From: Candidatus Hydrogenedentota bacterium
Lineage (GTDB): Bacteria > Hydrogenedentota > Hydrogenedentia > Hydrogenedentales > CAITNO01
DNA length: 64,000 nt
Direction: 5' to 3'
Assembly: GCA_903893795.1 (NCBI GenBank)
Contig: CAITNO010000027.1
Location: 23,281 to 87,280 of the forward strand
Of the stretch, positions 43,030 through 53,200 are shown one piece after another. Position numbers and translations under genes: made by a program. The first letter of the stretch is position 1; each line of letters starts with the position of its first letter. The notes beneath the pieces were generated by a model, which worked only from the letters and a program-made list of their open reading frames with translations, searched no databases and was not told the DNA's origin.

Positions 43030-44730
43030 TTGCAGACAGTTCGAGAGGGTGATGCGGGCCGGGTGTTTGGCCATATTCAAAAGGCGTGCGCTGTCGCGCT
43101 CTTTCTTGCCATTTTGGCGCTTGGCACGTGGACCCGTTTCCAGGGAATCACGGAGCGCGGCGTGTTTGCGCACGACTCCGCCGATGTGTGGGGCCGGACC
43201 TGCGCGCGGGTCGAAGGCCGTGAATACCATGAAGTGGCCCGTTTTCAGCCGCTTCCGGACTACCTGTATTCATTTGGGATGCTGGTGTTTGGAAAACGCG
43301 ACTACGCGCCGATGGTTGTAAACGCCTCTTTTGACGTGGCCAACATGGCCCTCCTGTTCCTTCTCTCCCGGCGGCTGTTGCGCAGCGTGTGGGCGGCCCT
43401 TGCCTGCATGGGGCTGTACGCCGTCATGTGGGGCGCTGTGGGGCTGTCACGTGAACTGATGACCCACCCTCCGGCCGCCTTCTTTGTCATGCTGGCGTTC
43501 TGGGCCTTCCTCCGTTATGCGGAGGAGGTGGGCCGGGAAGTGGATGCCCACCCCCTTCGCTGGCTCGCGGTCTCAGGGGGATTCGCCGGGATGGCATTGG
43601 CCAGTCATCTGTCGGTCCAGTTCCTCTGCATAGCATTTGTCCTGCTCATCGCAATGAGAATGGCCGCGCTTGAGGAGGCGACTCTTTGGGAGAAGGGCTG
43701 CCGTTTCCTGCTGCAGGCGGCGGTCTTTTCCGTCTGTGTCTTTTCAGTCATTCTGCTTCTCATGTGCACCGAAACGGCGACCCGGGGACCCAAGGCGTTC
43801 TTTGGAGAAATGAGGACCCTGTCAGACCTGCATGCGACGGAGAAATGGATTCTTGAACGGCATTATGCGCCCCGAGTGGCGGCGATCAAGATTCGCCCCA
43901 CGATCAGTTCCGGCACGCTGGATCATCTGACCCTGGGCACCGAATCTCTTGTAAACGGCCAGCCGGCCCTGGACCGCCTTGACAGTTACTGGTACGGGGA
44001 CAATCCCTATGCGCTTGCTTTCTTTATAAACATCCCGCTGATGGTTGTTCTGGCAGCCCGCAGGCGCAAAGAGGCCTTTAACGGATACGCGCTTTACATC
44101 CTGGTTATTGGCCTGGTCTTCGGCCTGAACGCGTGCTACACCGCCTACTACGTCCAGCACTACCGGTATCTGCTGCCGGTGATGCCTTTTCTGATCATCA
44201 ACCTGTTCTTCTGGGTTCTCCTGCTGGCGCGCGAGTTTCTGCCCCGCCGTTGGGAGCTGCCGATTGTGATTCTTGTCGCTCTGGCGGGCTTCTGGGGACA
44301 GAAAATCGCGCTGCCCGGCAACCCTGCCATTCTTGAGCCCACCCCGTGCAGACAGATCGCCAACGCACTGGAGGGGAAAGCGACCGGACCCATGAGCCGG
44401 GTGCTGATGGCGCATCCGGTCTACCGCTTTGGCACGGGGGAACTCGGCTGGACGCTGGGGATCGTATACCTCCGCAACAGTGTTGTTGTTCCCTTTCCCT
44501 CTGCCAAGAACCTTGCCGACCCCAAGTATTCTTTCAACAATCGACAAATCCGTTATATCTTTACGGATCTCTCCGGCATTGATGGAATATTGAACCGGGA
44601 GGAAATTCGCGGCAATCCCGTACTGTTGCAGAAAGTCCGGGATTATCTTTCACCACTCCGTCTGCGCGAAATTGGCAGGGTCACCGTGAAGAATCATGAG
44701 GGGATTGTTTATGAAATTGCTCCGCAATAG
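43030..44730 (+). CDS. GT-C fold membrane glycosyltransferase (ArnT/PMT-like), paralog 2
   Basis: 566 aa from TTG 43030, 8 nt after AGGGAG, which gives an N-terminus as long as that of paralog 1; TTG 42994 would add twelve residues. Same topology and motifs as the gene at 41149 (AHDSADVWGR loop, SSGTLDHLTLGTESLVNG, LEPTPCRQI). The two are similar along their entire length. Two enzymes in tandem probably add different sugars or act on different acceptors. A TATACT at 42961 could be part of a separate promoter, but its -35 is poor. Confidence 0.8.
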   Translation: MQTVREGDAGRVFGHIQKACAVALFLAILALGTWTRFQGITERGVFAHDSADVWGRTCARVEGREYHEVARFQPLPDYLYSFGMLVFGKRDYAPMVVNASFDVANMALLFLLSRRLLRSVWAALACMGLYAVMWGAVGLSRELMTHPPAAFFVMLAFWAFLRYAEEVGREVDAHPLRWLAVSGGFAGMALASHLSVQFLCIAFVLLIAMRMAALEEATLWEKGCRFLLQAAVFSVCVFSVILLLMCTETATRGPKAFFGEMRTLSDLHATEKWILERHYAPRVAAIKIRPTISSGTLDHLTLGTESLVNGQPALDRLDSYWYGDNPYALAFFINIPLMVVLAARRRKEAFNGYALYILVIGLVFGLNACYTAYYVQHYRYLLPVMPFLIINLFFWVLLLAREFLPRRWELPIVILVALAGFWGQKIALPGNPAILEPTPCRQIANALEGKATGPMSRVLMAHPVYRFGTGELGWTLGIVYLRNSVVVPFPSAKNLADPKYSFNNRQIRYIFTDLSGIDGILNREEIRGNPVLLQKVRDYLSPLRLREIGRVTVKNHEGIVYEIAPQ

Positions 44731-44829
44731 CAGGCATGCCACGGGACACCCATTCCCGATCGCCTGCATGGGTTTGATTTTTCTCCGAACAAGCCCCCAC
44801 AATCAGTTTCAATGTGGGAAATGGACCCT

Positions 44830-45567
44830 ATGAAACAAAAGATATTGGTCATTGTTCCCGCCTACAATGAGGCGGGCACGATAGGCAACGTCGTGCGGGA
44901 CATCCGTGAAGCCATGTCGGCCTTTCCCGCGGACATTCTTGTCATCGACGACGGCAGCAGTGACGGCACCGCCGCCGAGGCCCGCGCCGCCGGTGCGCGC
45001 GTCATTTCCCAGATTCAGAACATGGGCTACGGCTATGCGCTGAGGACGGGCTACCAGGCGGCGCAGTCCGAAGGGGTGGATGTGGTGGTGCAGATGGACG
45101 GGGACGGCCAGCATGCGCCGTCGTCGATTCCGGGATTGATGGCGCCCGTGCTCTCCGGCGCGTGCGATCTGGTGATCGGGTCGCGGACCCTTTCCAAAAC
45201 GCATTACCCCATGCCGCTGGCCCGGCGCATCGGGCAGCGCTTCTTTTCCTGGCTGCTGTACAGGATGGGCAATTTGCGCATTCATGACGCGACCAGCGGT
45301 TTCCAGGTGATCGGTCCGGCGGCCCTGGGCCGTTTTGTGTCGGCCGATTTTCCCGGTGATTATCCGGACACCAATGTGCTGCTTCACCTGCGGCTCAAGG
45401 GTATCCGCATTCTCGAATTGCCCGCCGAATTCCGGGTCAGCGCCACCGGGAAGTCGATGCACAGCGGCCTCCTGAAGCCGGCCTATTACGTCTATTCCAT
45501 GACGCTGTCCATGGTGATGGTCTACTGGCGGCACTGGATGTCCGCAAAGCAGGGAGGACGGCCGTGA
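44830..45567 (+). CDS. Family 2 glycosyltransferase (dolichyl-phosphate mannose synthase-like)
   Basis: 245 aa from ATG 44830; in-frame ATGs at 44812 and 44821 are alternatives. GT2 motifs: VIVPAYNEAGTI (7-18), VIDDGSSDGT, and the DxD metal site in QMDGDGQH. DPM1-like enzymes charge polyprenyl phosphate with a sugar, making the donor that GT-C enzymes such as the two genes upstream use. Its TGA overlaps the next start (GTGA). The pairing of DPM1-like GT2 with DUF2304 is common in polysaccharide clusters. Confidence 0.9.
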   Translation: MKQKILVIVPAYNEAGTIGNVVRDIREAMSAFPADILVIDDGSSDGTAAEARAAGARVISQIQNMGYGYALRTGYQAAQSEGVDVVVQMDGDGQHAPSSIPGLMAPVLSGACDLVIGSRTLSKTHYPMPLARRIGQRFFSWLLYRMGNLRIHDATSGFQVIGPAALGRFVSADFPGDYPDTNVLLHLRLKGIRILELPAEFRVSATGKSMHSGLLKPAYYVYSMTLSMVMVYWRHWMSAKQGGRP

Positions 45568-45968
45568 ACCAGATGGAGATAGTCGCCAATCTGCCCCCGC
45601 TGCACCAGAAACTGGCGGTGACCGTGCTGGGCCTTGTGGCCGCGTACTGGGTCGTCCGCCAGGTGCGCCACAACCGCTTTCATGAATCCCATGCCCTGCC
45701 CTGGTTTCTGGGCATCGGCGCAGGACTGCTCATTGTGTGGTGCAATCCCCTGCTGGTGACCATCACCTCTTTGATGGGCGTGGGGGTGCCTGCCAGCGCA
45801 CTGCTGCTCCTGTCCCTATTCTTCCTGTTCCTCGTTTGCGCATGGCTTACCTCGATGGTTTCGGGCCAGCAGCGCACGATTGCAAAACTGGTGATAGAAA
45901 TATCCATCCTGAAATCCAGGGTCGAAGATATGGCGGCGCGCGAAACCGGTGAATCCGATGACCGCTAA
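45564..45968 (+). CDS. DUF2304 small membrane protein
   Basis: 134 aa from GTG 45564 with AGGGAGGA 5 nt upstream. Three membrane segments (about 15-32, 45-65, 75-97) are followed by a helical cytoplasmic tail with a short coiled coil (ISILKSRVEDMAARE). DUF2304 proteins often accompany DPM1-like GT2 enzymes, as here where the genes overlap, and probably anchor or regulate them. No catalytic residues are known. Confidence 0.85.
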   Translation: MNQMEIVANLPPLHQKLAVTVLGLVAAYWVVRQVRHNRFHESHALPWFLGIGAGLLIVWCNPLLVTITSLMGVGVPASALLLLSLFFLFLVCAWLTSMVSGQQRTIAKLVIEISILKSRVEDMAARETGESDDR

Positions 45969-46866
45969 GAACGACGGAGAAACACCGCTTTGCTGGTCGC
46001 CTTTCTATGAAGAACGGCGTCCCGCCGCGCCGCTATGGAAGCTGGGCAAATATTCGATTGTGCGCTGTCTGGACAGCGGCTTGGTCTATCTCGGCAATCC
46101 CCTTTCGGACGAGCAACTGGCCGAATTCTATTCGCTCCAGTATTTCGAGGGGGATTCGGAGCGCAAGGGATACACCTCCTACGGGGCCGATGAGGCCGTA
46201 TTGCGCGCCAATTTTCAGCATCAGGCGCGCGCCGTGGCCCATGACCTCGCACAGGAGGGCAATCCGGCCGGCCAGCTGGCCCTGCTCGATTATGGCTGCG
46301 CCTACGGTTATTTTCTGGAGGAGGCCCGGGCTTTCTTTCGCGAAGTGTGCGGGATCGAGATTAATGACGAAGTGGCCCGTGTCGGTCGGGAACGATTCGG
46401 TCTGCAGGTGGACTCCGACCCCGACGCCCCGGGCAAAATCGAGGCGGGTTCCGTGGATGTGGTGACGCTGTGGGATGTGATTGAGCATCTGCGCGCACCC
46501 CGTTCCGCGTTGACGGCCTGCGCGCGGGCGCTCAGGCAGGGCGGCCGCATTTATCTTTCCACCGGCAACATTGCCAGCCCGCTGGCGCGGCTCATGGGCA
46601 GGCGCTGGCGGTTGGTCAATCCGCCGCAGCACATCAGCTATTTCTCCGTGGACACCATCACCCGCCTCCTTCAGGAGTGCGGGTTCGAGGTCGTGCAGGT
46701 GCGGCATCAGGGAAAGCGTGTCAGTCTGGGTTTCATCTGGTTTATAATGTGTTACCTTCTGGGCGCCAGGAATGCCCGCCCTCCCAAGTGTTTGGGGGGA
46801 TTGATGCGCCGGAGTGTTTCCCTCAATTTGTATGACGTTATGTACGTGTCGGCCCTAAAACGCTGA
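45958..46866 (+). CDS. Class I SAM-dependent methyltransferase
   Basis: 302 aa from ATG 45958, overlapping DUF2304 by 11 nt; GTG 45949 is an alternative. After an N-terminal region (LCWSPFYEERR; YFEGDSERKGYTSY) it has SAM motif I LLDYGCAYGYF, acidic end of strand 2 GIEIND, motif IV WDVIEHL and a post-motif YLSTGN. Proteins of this shape methylate sugars in polysaccharide clusters or cap chains. The immediate neighbours (GT2, DUF2304, amidotransferase, flippase) support that role. The acceptor is unknown. Confidence 0.85.
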   Translation: MTAKNDGETPLCWSPFYEERRPAAPLWKLGKYSIVRCLDSGLVYLGNPLSDEQLAEFYSLQYFEGDSERKGYTSYGADEAVLRANFQHQARAVAHDLAQEGNPAGQLALLDYGCAYGYFLEEARAFFREVCGIEINDEVARVGRERFGLQVDSDPDAPGKIEAGSVDVVTLWDVIEHLRAPRSALTACARALRQGGRIYLSTGNIASPLARLMGRRWRLVNPPQHISYFSVDTITRLLQECGFEVVQVRHQGKRVSLGFIWFIMCYLLGARNARPPKCLGGLMRRSVSLNLYDVMYVSALKR

Positions 46867-46899
46867 TGGGCGGCCGTATTGGCGTGGAGGTGTTTCGGG

Positions 46900-48924
46900 A
46901 TGTGCGGCATTTTGGGTTTCTTCGCCAAGCCGGGTTCGGGATTTCCGCCCGGCAGGGTTGAGCCGGTCGTCAGCAGGCTTTTCGTGCTTTCCGAATCGCG
47001 CGGCAAGGAGGCGGCGGGCGTGGCGGTGTGCGGTGTGCGGGACATCACGGTCCTGAAACAGGCGACCGCGGCCTCGCAAATGGTCAAAACGAAGACTTAC
47101 CGGAAGATGCTGGAACTGGGGGGGGACGGCAGGAGCCTTTCTCGCCCGGTTGCCATTATCGGCCATTCCCGGCTGGTGACCAACGGCAGCATGTCCACCA
47201 GCCAGAACAACCAGCCGGTTATCGCCGCGGGCATGGTCGGCATTCACAACGGCATCATTGCCAATGTGGACGAACTATGGGCGGCCCACCCGGCCCTGCA
47301 GCGCCAGTCGGAAGTGGACACGGAGGTGCTCTTTGCTCTGATTCGCCATTTTCTCGGCGAAACGGGGTCGCTGGTGGAGGCCGTGCAGGCGGCCTTCTCC
47401 CAAATCGAGGGCGTCGCCAATATTGCCGTGTTTCTGAAAGATTTTGGGCAGATGCTGCTGGCGACAAACAACGGCTCGCTGTACCTCTGCGAAAACAAGG
47501 ACGCTTCTGTCCGTCTGTTCTCCTCCGAACGCTACATCATGGAAAGGCTCGTGGAGGAGGCGGAACTGGAACAACTGGCAGGCCCCGTCACGATTACCCA
47601 GATTACGGCAGGGCAGGCCTGCCTGCTTGACCTGGAAGACCTGACCCGTCAGGATTTTTCGCTGTCGCCCCAGGCGGGCAGTGCAAAGCCCGCTGAAAAG
47701 CGGGGCGGGGCCCGCGACATCGTGGAACTGGAGGGTGTGCTGCCGTCGGCCGCGGACCTGACCATTCTGGCCCCGGCCAGCGGCGCCGTGGCGCCCCGGT
47801 GGTTCATCGAGGAATTCGAGCGCAACGCGGCGGCCATAGCCGGTCTGAAGCGCTGCACCAAATGCGTCCATCCTGAAACGCTCCCCTACGTGGACCTTGA
47901 CGCCGAGGGCGTCTGCGCCTACTGCCGCCATCCTGAACCGCTGAAATTTCTGGGGCACGACGCGCTGGAGGCGCTGGTGGCCCCCTACCGCCGCAAAGAC
48001 GGGCAACCGGACTGCATTGTGCCGCTTTCCGGGGGGCGCGACAGTTGCTATGCGCTCCATTACGTCAAAACCAAGCTCAAGATGAACCCCATTGCCTACA
48101 CCTATGACTGGGGCATGGTCACCGACCTGGCCCGGCGCAACTGCGCGCGGATGTGCGGCAAACTCGGGGTGGAACATATCCTGATTTCGGCGAACATCGC
48201 CCAGAAGCGCCGCTTCATCCGCAAGAATGTCGAGGCATGGCTGCGCCGCCCCGACCTGGGAACGGTGCCTCTGTTCATGGCCGGCGACAAGCAGTTCTTC
48301 TACTATGCGGAGCAGTTGAAGAAGCAGGTGGGAACAAAGCTGCTCATGTTCTCGATGAACCCGCTGGAGCGCACCGATTTCAAGCACGGTTTCTGCGGCA
48401 TTTCCGGCGGCGGCCACGAGGGCTCCTTCTTCCGCCTGTCGCCGCTGAAGAACATGCAGATTGCGCTGTACTACGCCAAGGCCTACCTGATGAACCCGGC
48501 CTACATCAACAGCTCCGTGCCGGACACACTCTTCGCCTATTTCTCCTACTATCTCATGTCGCACGAGTACCAGTGGTTCTACGACTACATCCGTTGGGAT
48601 GAAGAAACGGTTTCGGACACGCTGATCAACGAGTACAACTGGGAGCGGGCACCCGACACAAAGGGCACCTGGCGTATCGGCGACGGAACCGCCTCCTTCT
48701 ACAACTACATCTACCACACGGTGGCCGGATTCAGCGAATACGACACCTTCCGGAGCTTTCAGATCCGCGAGGGCATGATGACCCGCGAGACGGCGCTGGC
48801 GCACATCCTTGAGGAGAACCGCCCCCGCTATGAGTCCATGGCCTGGTACTGCGAGACCATCGGCGTCGATCTGGAAAAATGCATACGCACCATCAACGGC
48901 ATACCGAAGCTGTACCCGCACTGA
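46900..48924 (+). CDS. Class II glutamine amidotransferase fused to WbpG-like N-acetyl-sugar amidotransferase
   Basis: 674 aa from ATG 46900, 9 nt after GGAGG, which makes Cys2 the N-terminal nucleophile (MCGILGFF). Residues 1-250 are an Ntn-type glutaminase (SRGKEAAGVAV; GHSRLVTNG; HNGIIANVDEL). After a linker, C-x2-C...C-x2-C (RCTKCVHPE, CAYCRH) and the PP-loop SGGRDS (377-382) begin a synthetase like WbpG/PseA, which converts an acetamido sugar to an acetamidino sugar in LPS synthesis. WbpG normally takes ammonia from a separate HisH-like glutaminase; here a different type of glutaminase is fused, the way asparagine synthetase is built. A flippase gene follows. Confidence 0.85.
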   Translation: MCGILGFFAKPGSGFPPGRVEPVVSRLFVLSESRGKEAAGVAVCGVRDITVLKQATAASQMVKTKTYRKMLELGGDGRSLSRPVAIIGHSRLVTNGSMSTSQNNQPVIAAGMVGIHNGIIANVDELWAAHPALQRQSEVDTEVLFALIRHFLGETGSLVEAVQAAFSQIEGVANIAVFLKDFGQMLLATNNGSLYLCENKDASVRLFSSERYIMERLVEEAELEQLAGPVTITQITAGQACLLDLEDLTRQDFSLSPQAGSAKPAEKRGGARDIVELEGVLPSAADLTILAPASGAVAPRWFIEEFERNAAAIAGLKRCTKCVHPETLPYVDLDAEGVCAYCRHPEPLKFLGHDALEALVAPYRRKDGQPDCIVPLSGGRDSCYALHYVKTKLKMNPIAYTYDWGMVTDLARRNCARMCGKLGVEHILISANIAQKRRFIRKNVEAWLRRPDLGTVPLFMAGDKQFFYYAEQLKKQVGTKLLMFSMNPLERTDFKHGFCGISGGGHEGSFFRLSPLKNMQIALYYAKAYLMNPAYINSSVPDTLFAYFSYYLMSHEYQWFYDYIRWDEETVSDTLINEYNWERAPDTKGTWRIGDGTASFYNYIYHTVAGFSEYDTFRSFQIREGMMTRETALAHILEENRPRYESMAWYCETIGVDLEKCIRTINGIPKLYPH

Positions 48925-48983
48925 ACATTCCCATGACCGCCCTATCCGGGCATTCCCCCCGCCAGGGAAAGGGAGAGCGTTAA

Positions 48984-50249
48984 TTGTCTTTAATGGACCG
49001 ACGTTTCGGACGCGATGTTTTTTGGAATCTGGCAAGCATCGGCGTTCTGGGCGTGAGCGGCGTGGCACTCAATGTCATCATCGGCCGCTGGTATGGCACC
49101 GCCGTTTTTGGCGTCTTCAGCCAGGTGCTTTCCGTTTACTACATTCTGTCGCAGCTTTCCGTGGGCGGCTTCATCTTTTCCGCGCTCAAATACACGGCTG
49201 ACCATGCCGATGACAAGGCGGAGGTGGGTGGAATCATCTTTTCGGCGGCGCTGATCACGGCCACATTTGCCTCTGCGGTGTGCGCACTGACCTGGGCGGG
49301 CTCAGGTCTTATCGGCTCTTTCTTTGGCAGCGACGGCGTGGCGCGGGGCATTCTGTGGATGCTGCCGGGACTGTGGTGCTTCGCCGTCAACAAGGTGCTT
49401 CTGTTTTCGCTAAACGGATTGCGCCACATGCGCTTTTTTGCCCTCGGCAATGCGCTGCGCTTCGTGCTTATTCTGCTGGTCCTTATTCTGCTGAGCATCG
49501 CCCGGGTGGACAGCGGCATGCTTCCGGTCTGCATTTCCGCGGGAGAGGTGGTGCTGCTGCCCGTGCTTCTTTTCTATCTGGCGTACAACGGTTTTCTGCA
49601 CTTTGGCAAAACATGGAAAAAATGGATCAGACCGCATCTGGACTTTGGCCTGCGGTCGTTCTTCACCGGTCTGCTGATGGACATGAACTTCACCACGGAC
49701 ATTGTCATCCTGGGCTATTTCGCCGACGACCGCACGGTGGGCGTCTACAGTTTCGCCGCCATGTTCGCCGGGGGGATGTACCAGTTTATCTTCGCGGTGC
49801 AGAGCAACATGAACCCCATCCTGTCCCGGTTGAAGATTGAAGGGCGGGAGAGTGAGGTGCGCGGACTGGTGCGCAAGAACGCGCTGTGGTTTTGTCCCGC
49901 CATGGCGGCAATGTCGACCGTGGGCGTGCTGTTCTTTCCCTGGGTCACCCTGTGGGTGACAGGCAATGCGGAACTGGCCTCCGGCTGGCCCTACCTGGCA
50001 ATACTGACGGCCGGCGTCACCATCGCCTCCAGCTATCTTCCCTTTGGTTACCTTCTGAACCAGTGGGGGCATCCCGTATGGTTCATGGTCTATTCGGGAC
50101 TGCTGCTGGGAACGAATGTGCTGCTCAATATTCTGCTTGTTCCCCTGTGGGGGGGCGTCGGGTCCGCCGTGGCGACAGCGATGGCCTTTATGCTGGCGAT
50201 TGTCTATCTCAAGACGCTGACGCGGTACGTCACGGGCACATCCATCTAG
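48984..50249 (+). CDS. wzx: Polysaccharide flippase (Wzx/MATE-like)
   Basis: 421 aa from TTG 48984, 6 nt after GGGAGAG; ATG 48993 is an alternative. Twelve or so membrane segments with short loops, and few charged residues except between helices (RRFGRDVFWN at the start, WKKWIRPHLDFGLRS in the middle), as in MVF/Wzx flippases that turn undecaprenyl-linked repeat units to the periplasm. It closes the run of sugar-modifying genes from 44830. It converges on the giant transferase gene with only 15 nt between the stops. Confidence 0.88.
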   Translation: MSLMDRRFGRDVFWNLASIGVLGVSGVALNVIIGRWYGTAVFGVFSQVLSVYYILSQLSVGGFIFSALKYTADHADDKAEVGGIIFSAALITATFASAVCALTWAGSGLIGSFFGSDGVARGILWMLPGLWCFAVNKVLLFSLNGLRHMRFFALGNALRFVLILLVLILLSIARVDSGMLPVCISAGEVVLLPVLLFYLAYNGFLHFGKTWKKWIRPHLDFGLRSFFTGLLMDMNFTTDIVILGYFADDRTVGVYSFAAMFAGGMYQFIFAVQSNMNPILSRLKIEGRESEVRGLVRKNALWFCPAMAAMSTVGVLFFPWVTLWVTGNAELASGWPYLAILTAGVTIASSYLPFGYLLNQWGHPVWFMVYSGLLLGTNVLLNILLVPLWGGVGSAVATAMAFMLAIVYLKTLTRYVTGTSI

Positions 50250-50264
50250 GCCGGGGACCCGAAA

Positions 50265-53200
50265 TCACTTGGACAGCAGGAACAGGTGGGCGCGCCCGGA
50301 GACCCCGTCGAAGGGGGAACTGTGCAGGAGCGCCATGGCCTCCTCAACCCTTCCCTCTCCCGCCAGGTGATAGGCGCGCATTTCGATGTCGTTGAAGGTC
50401 TTGAGGTATCGGATGTTTTTCCACGGCGGGCCAAGCACCGCGTCGCGCGCCTGGGATTCGGTGTAACCGTGGCGGGCGTGGCCGTGCTTGCGGTCATTCT
50501 CGTCAAGCGGCGCATGAATGTCGCCGCCCGGCAGGTGGAGCAGGGCCATGCCGCCTTCCCGGAGCACACTGTATATCCCCTGCGCCGCGGCGGCATCGTC
50601 CGGAATGTGTTCAAGCACGTCGAAGGCCACCACCACGTCAAAGGTGCCGTGCATGGCATGCGGCGGCGAGGTGAGGTCCAGCTTTATGGTCGAACGGTTG
50701 CGCGGGTGCAGGTCGGCCTTGGTCACCTGCAGGCCCTTGGCGGTGAGTAGATTCGCCTCCGCATCGTCCACCACGCCCACCACCAGGCAGGCTCCAGGCC
50801 CTCGGGGCGCGTTTAGATCCAGGTAGGTGCGGCGCACGAGCGGACCCAGGAGCAGGGGGCGACCCGGGGGAACATCGGGTGTTTCAATGCGGACCCCGCC
50901 GGACGGGGCCTGCGGCGCGGGGAGTTCCTCACCGAACGCAATCCTGCGCTGCGCCTCGAAGGCCCGGATAGGAGCGGGCAGATAGGCGCAGTCCGGGTCG
51001 GCCGCGCAGGAGGGGTCCTCTATGAGCGCACGCAACTGCGTGCGCAGCACTTCGGGCTGCCAGGACCACAGCCATAGGCCACGGTCACGCCGCACCATTT
51101 CCGCCATTTGTGCGACCCGCTCCGGATGGTCGGCAAAGTCGGCAATCTGCGCCGCCAGCGCGCTTTCATCCACCTGCATTTCCGGAAGATACTGGATGGT
51201 TTCACGCGGCTCCGCCGGGCACACCACCCCGTGTTCGCCGGGGATGATCCACTGTTTCATCATGTATCCGCCGCTGATCAGCACCGGCAGGCCGCAGGCA
51301 AGCGCCTCGACAATGGGAAGTCCCAGTCCTTCCCGCTTGGAGGGCCACAGCAGCATGTCGGCGTTTGCGTAGGCTTCGAAGATGTTGTCCACGGTGCCTT
51401 CGTGAAGCTCGATGGACCGGTCCTGCCGGAGAATGCGCTCGCAGTCCGCACCGTACCTGTCGGGGGAAACCTGCGAGTACAGGGCGAGCACGGCATTCTT
51501 CGGCGCGGCCCGGTGCCACGCGCGAATCAGCAGGTCCGTGTTCTTGCGGTTATTTAGTCCGCCCCAGCCCGCCACATGCACGAAACGTAACGGAGCGCCG
51601 TCACAGCGGACCTCGCCGCGCGGCGGCGGCAGGGCCGCTTCGGGAATGCCCCAGGGCACGGTGACGGACGGCACGCCGGGATGCCTGTCACGAAACACGC
51701 GGGCACCCTCAAAGGTGGCGTGGAGAAACCCGTCCAGGCGTTCGTAGCGGTCAAAGAATTCGTGGCGCAGCACGTCGAGGTGCTCGCAGGCGATGACGCG
51801 CACACCGGCCCGGCGCAGCGCGTCCACCCGTTTCCAGTCGTTGGGGTGCACCTCGAAGAAGAGCACGGCATCGAGGCGGTTGCGTTTCGCCCAGTCGGTC
51901 ATTTCTTCCGGGGACGGGTCATTTCCCGCGTTCACGACACGCGGGTGCTGCACCGGCGGGCCGTTGAAGAATTTGTCGGCCTCCCACCGGGCGAAGACGT
52001 GGGTGTGAATGTGCTCCGATTCCAGCGCGTCGGCGACCTGCCGGGCGACAAAGGTCACGCCGCGCACATGCCAAATGGATACGATGCCGATATTGAGGGT
52101 GCGCACCGTGGGGCCTGCGGGCGGCTTGACCGCGCTCCGCGTTATTGCCTCGATTTCCGCCACGTAGCTGGCGGTCAGGCCGTCGGGATCATTGCCCCGC
52201 TTGACGTGGCGCAGCACGGCATAGCCGTCCTTGGCGTAGAAATCGACGTCGTCTGGCCGGACTTCCTCCGCCCAGCGCTCGACGAAGAGCTGGCGGTTGT
52301 GGTTGATGTTCTTGGACCGGCCCGGCGTCTTGCTTTCCAGGTGGCAGACCACCGACTCGGGCGTGTACAGCATGCGTTTTTTCAGGTCGTGCCGCAGCTT
52401 GAAGCAGAGGTCCAGGTCCTCGCAGCCGTTGACATAGAGCGGGTCAAGGCCGCCCAGCGCGATGTAGTCCGCGGCGCGCAGGGCCACGCAGGCCGCCGTC
52501 ATCGCCTGAAACTCGCGGGTGGTGTTCACGCAGGGCGCATCGCCGGGAAATCCGCGGTAAATGTGGTAGGGAATCTTGCCGTTGGGCGGAAAGACAAGCC
52601 CGGCGGCCTGCACGGTGCCGTCCTCATAGAGCAGCTTCGGCCCGGTCATGCCGATTTCGGGGCGTTCGGCCAGCGGGCCAATCAGCGGGTCCATCCAGCC
52701 GACGTTCACGCGGGTGTCGTTGTTCAGCAGAATGATGTACTCACCGGTGGAGGCGGCCACGCCCAGGTTGTTGCCGAGCGAGAACATGTAGTTCTCAAAG
52801 TTCTGCACCAGACGCACCCGCGCCGATTTGGCGGCCAGTTTGGCGAGGGCCGCGGCGGTCTTGGCGTCGCTGCCGTTGTCCACCAGCACAATCTCGTAGT
52901 CGTGGTGCAGCGTGTTTTTCAGAATCGACTTCACGCAGTCCCGGGTGAGCTCGGGCAGGTTGTACACCGGGATGATGACGGAGACGCGGCCGGCAATGCG
53001 GCCGGGCGCTTCCTTGGCGAGCCGGTCCCAGTCCACAAGGTGCTTGTTGAGCACCTTGAACTTGAAGGAATGGGGCTCTTCCAGTGTGATTTGGTTGAGC
53101 CGTTTGCGGCGGAAGTAGTCGCACAGCGCCGCGGGCACCTCCGCCGGGTCGTGGCGGGAAACGTAGCGCAGGATCAGGTCCCAGTCCACCCAGCGCCGCA

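Noticed and set aside
47275..49068. 597-aa minus-strand frame
   Set aside because: Shadow of the amidotransferase gene.
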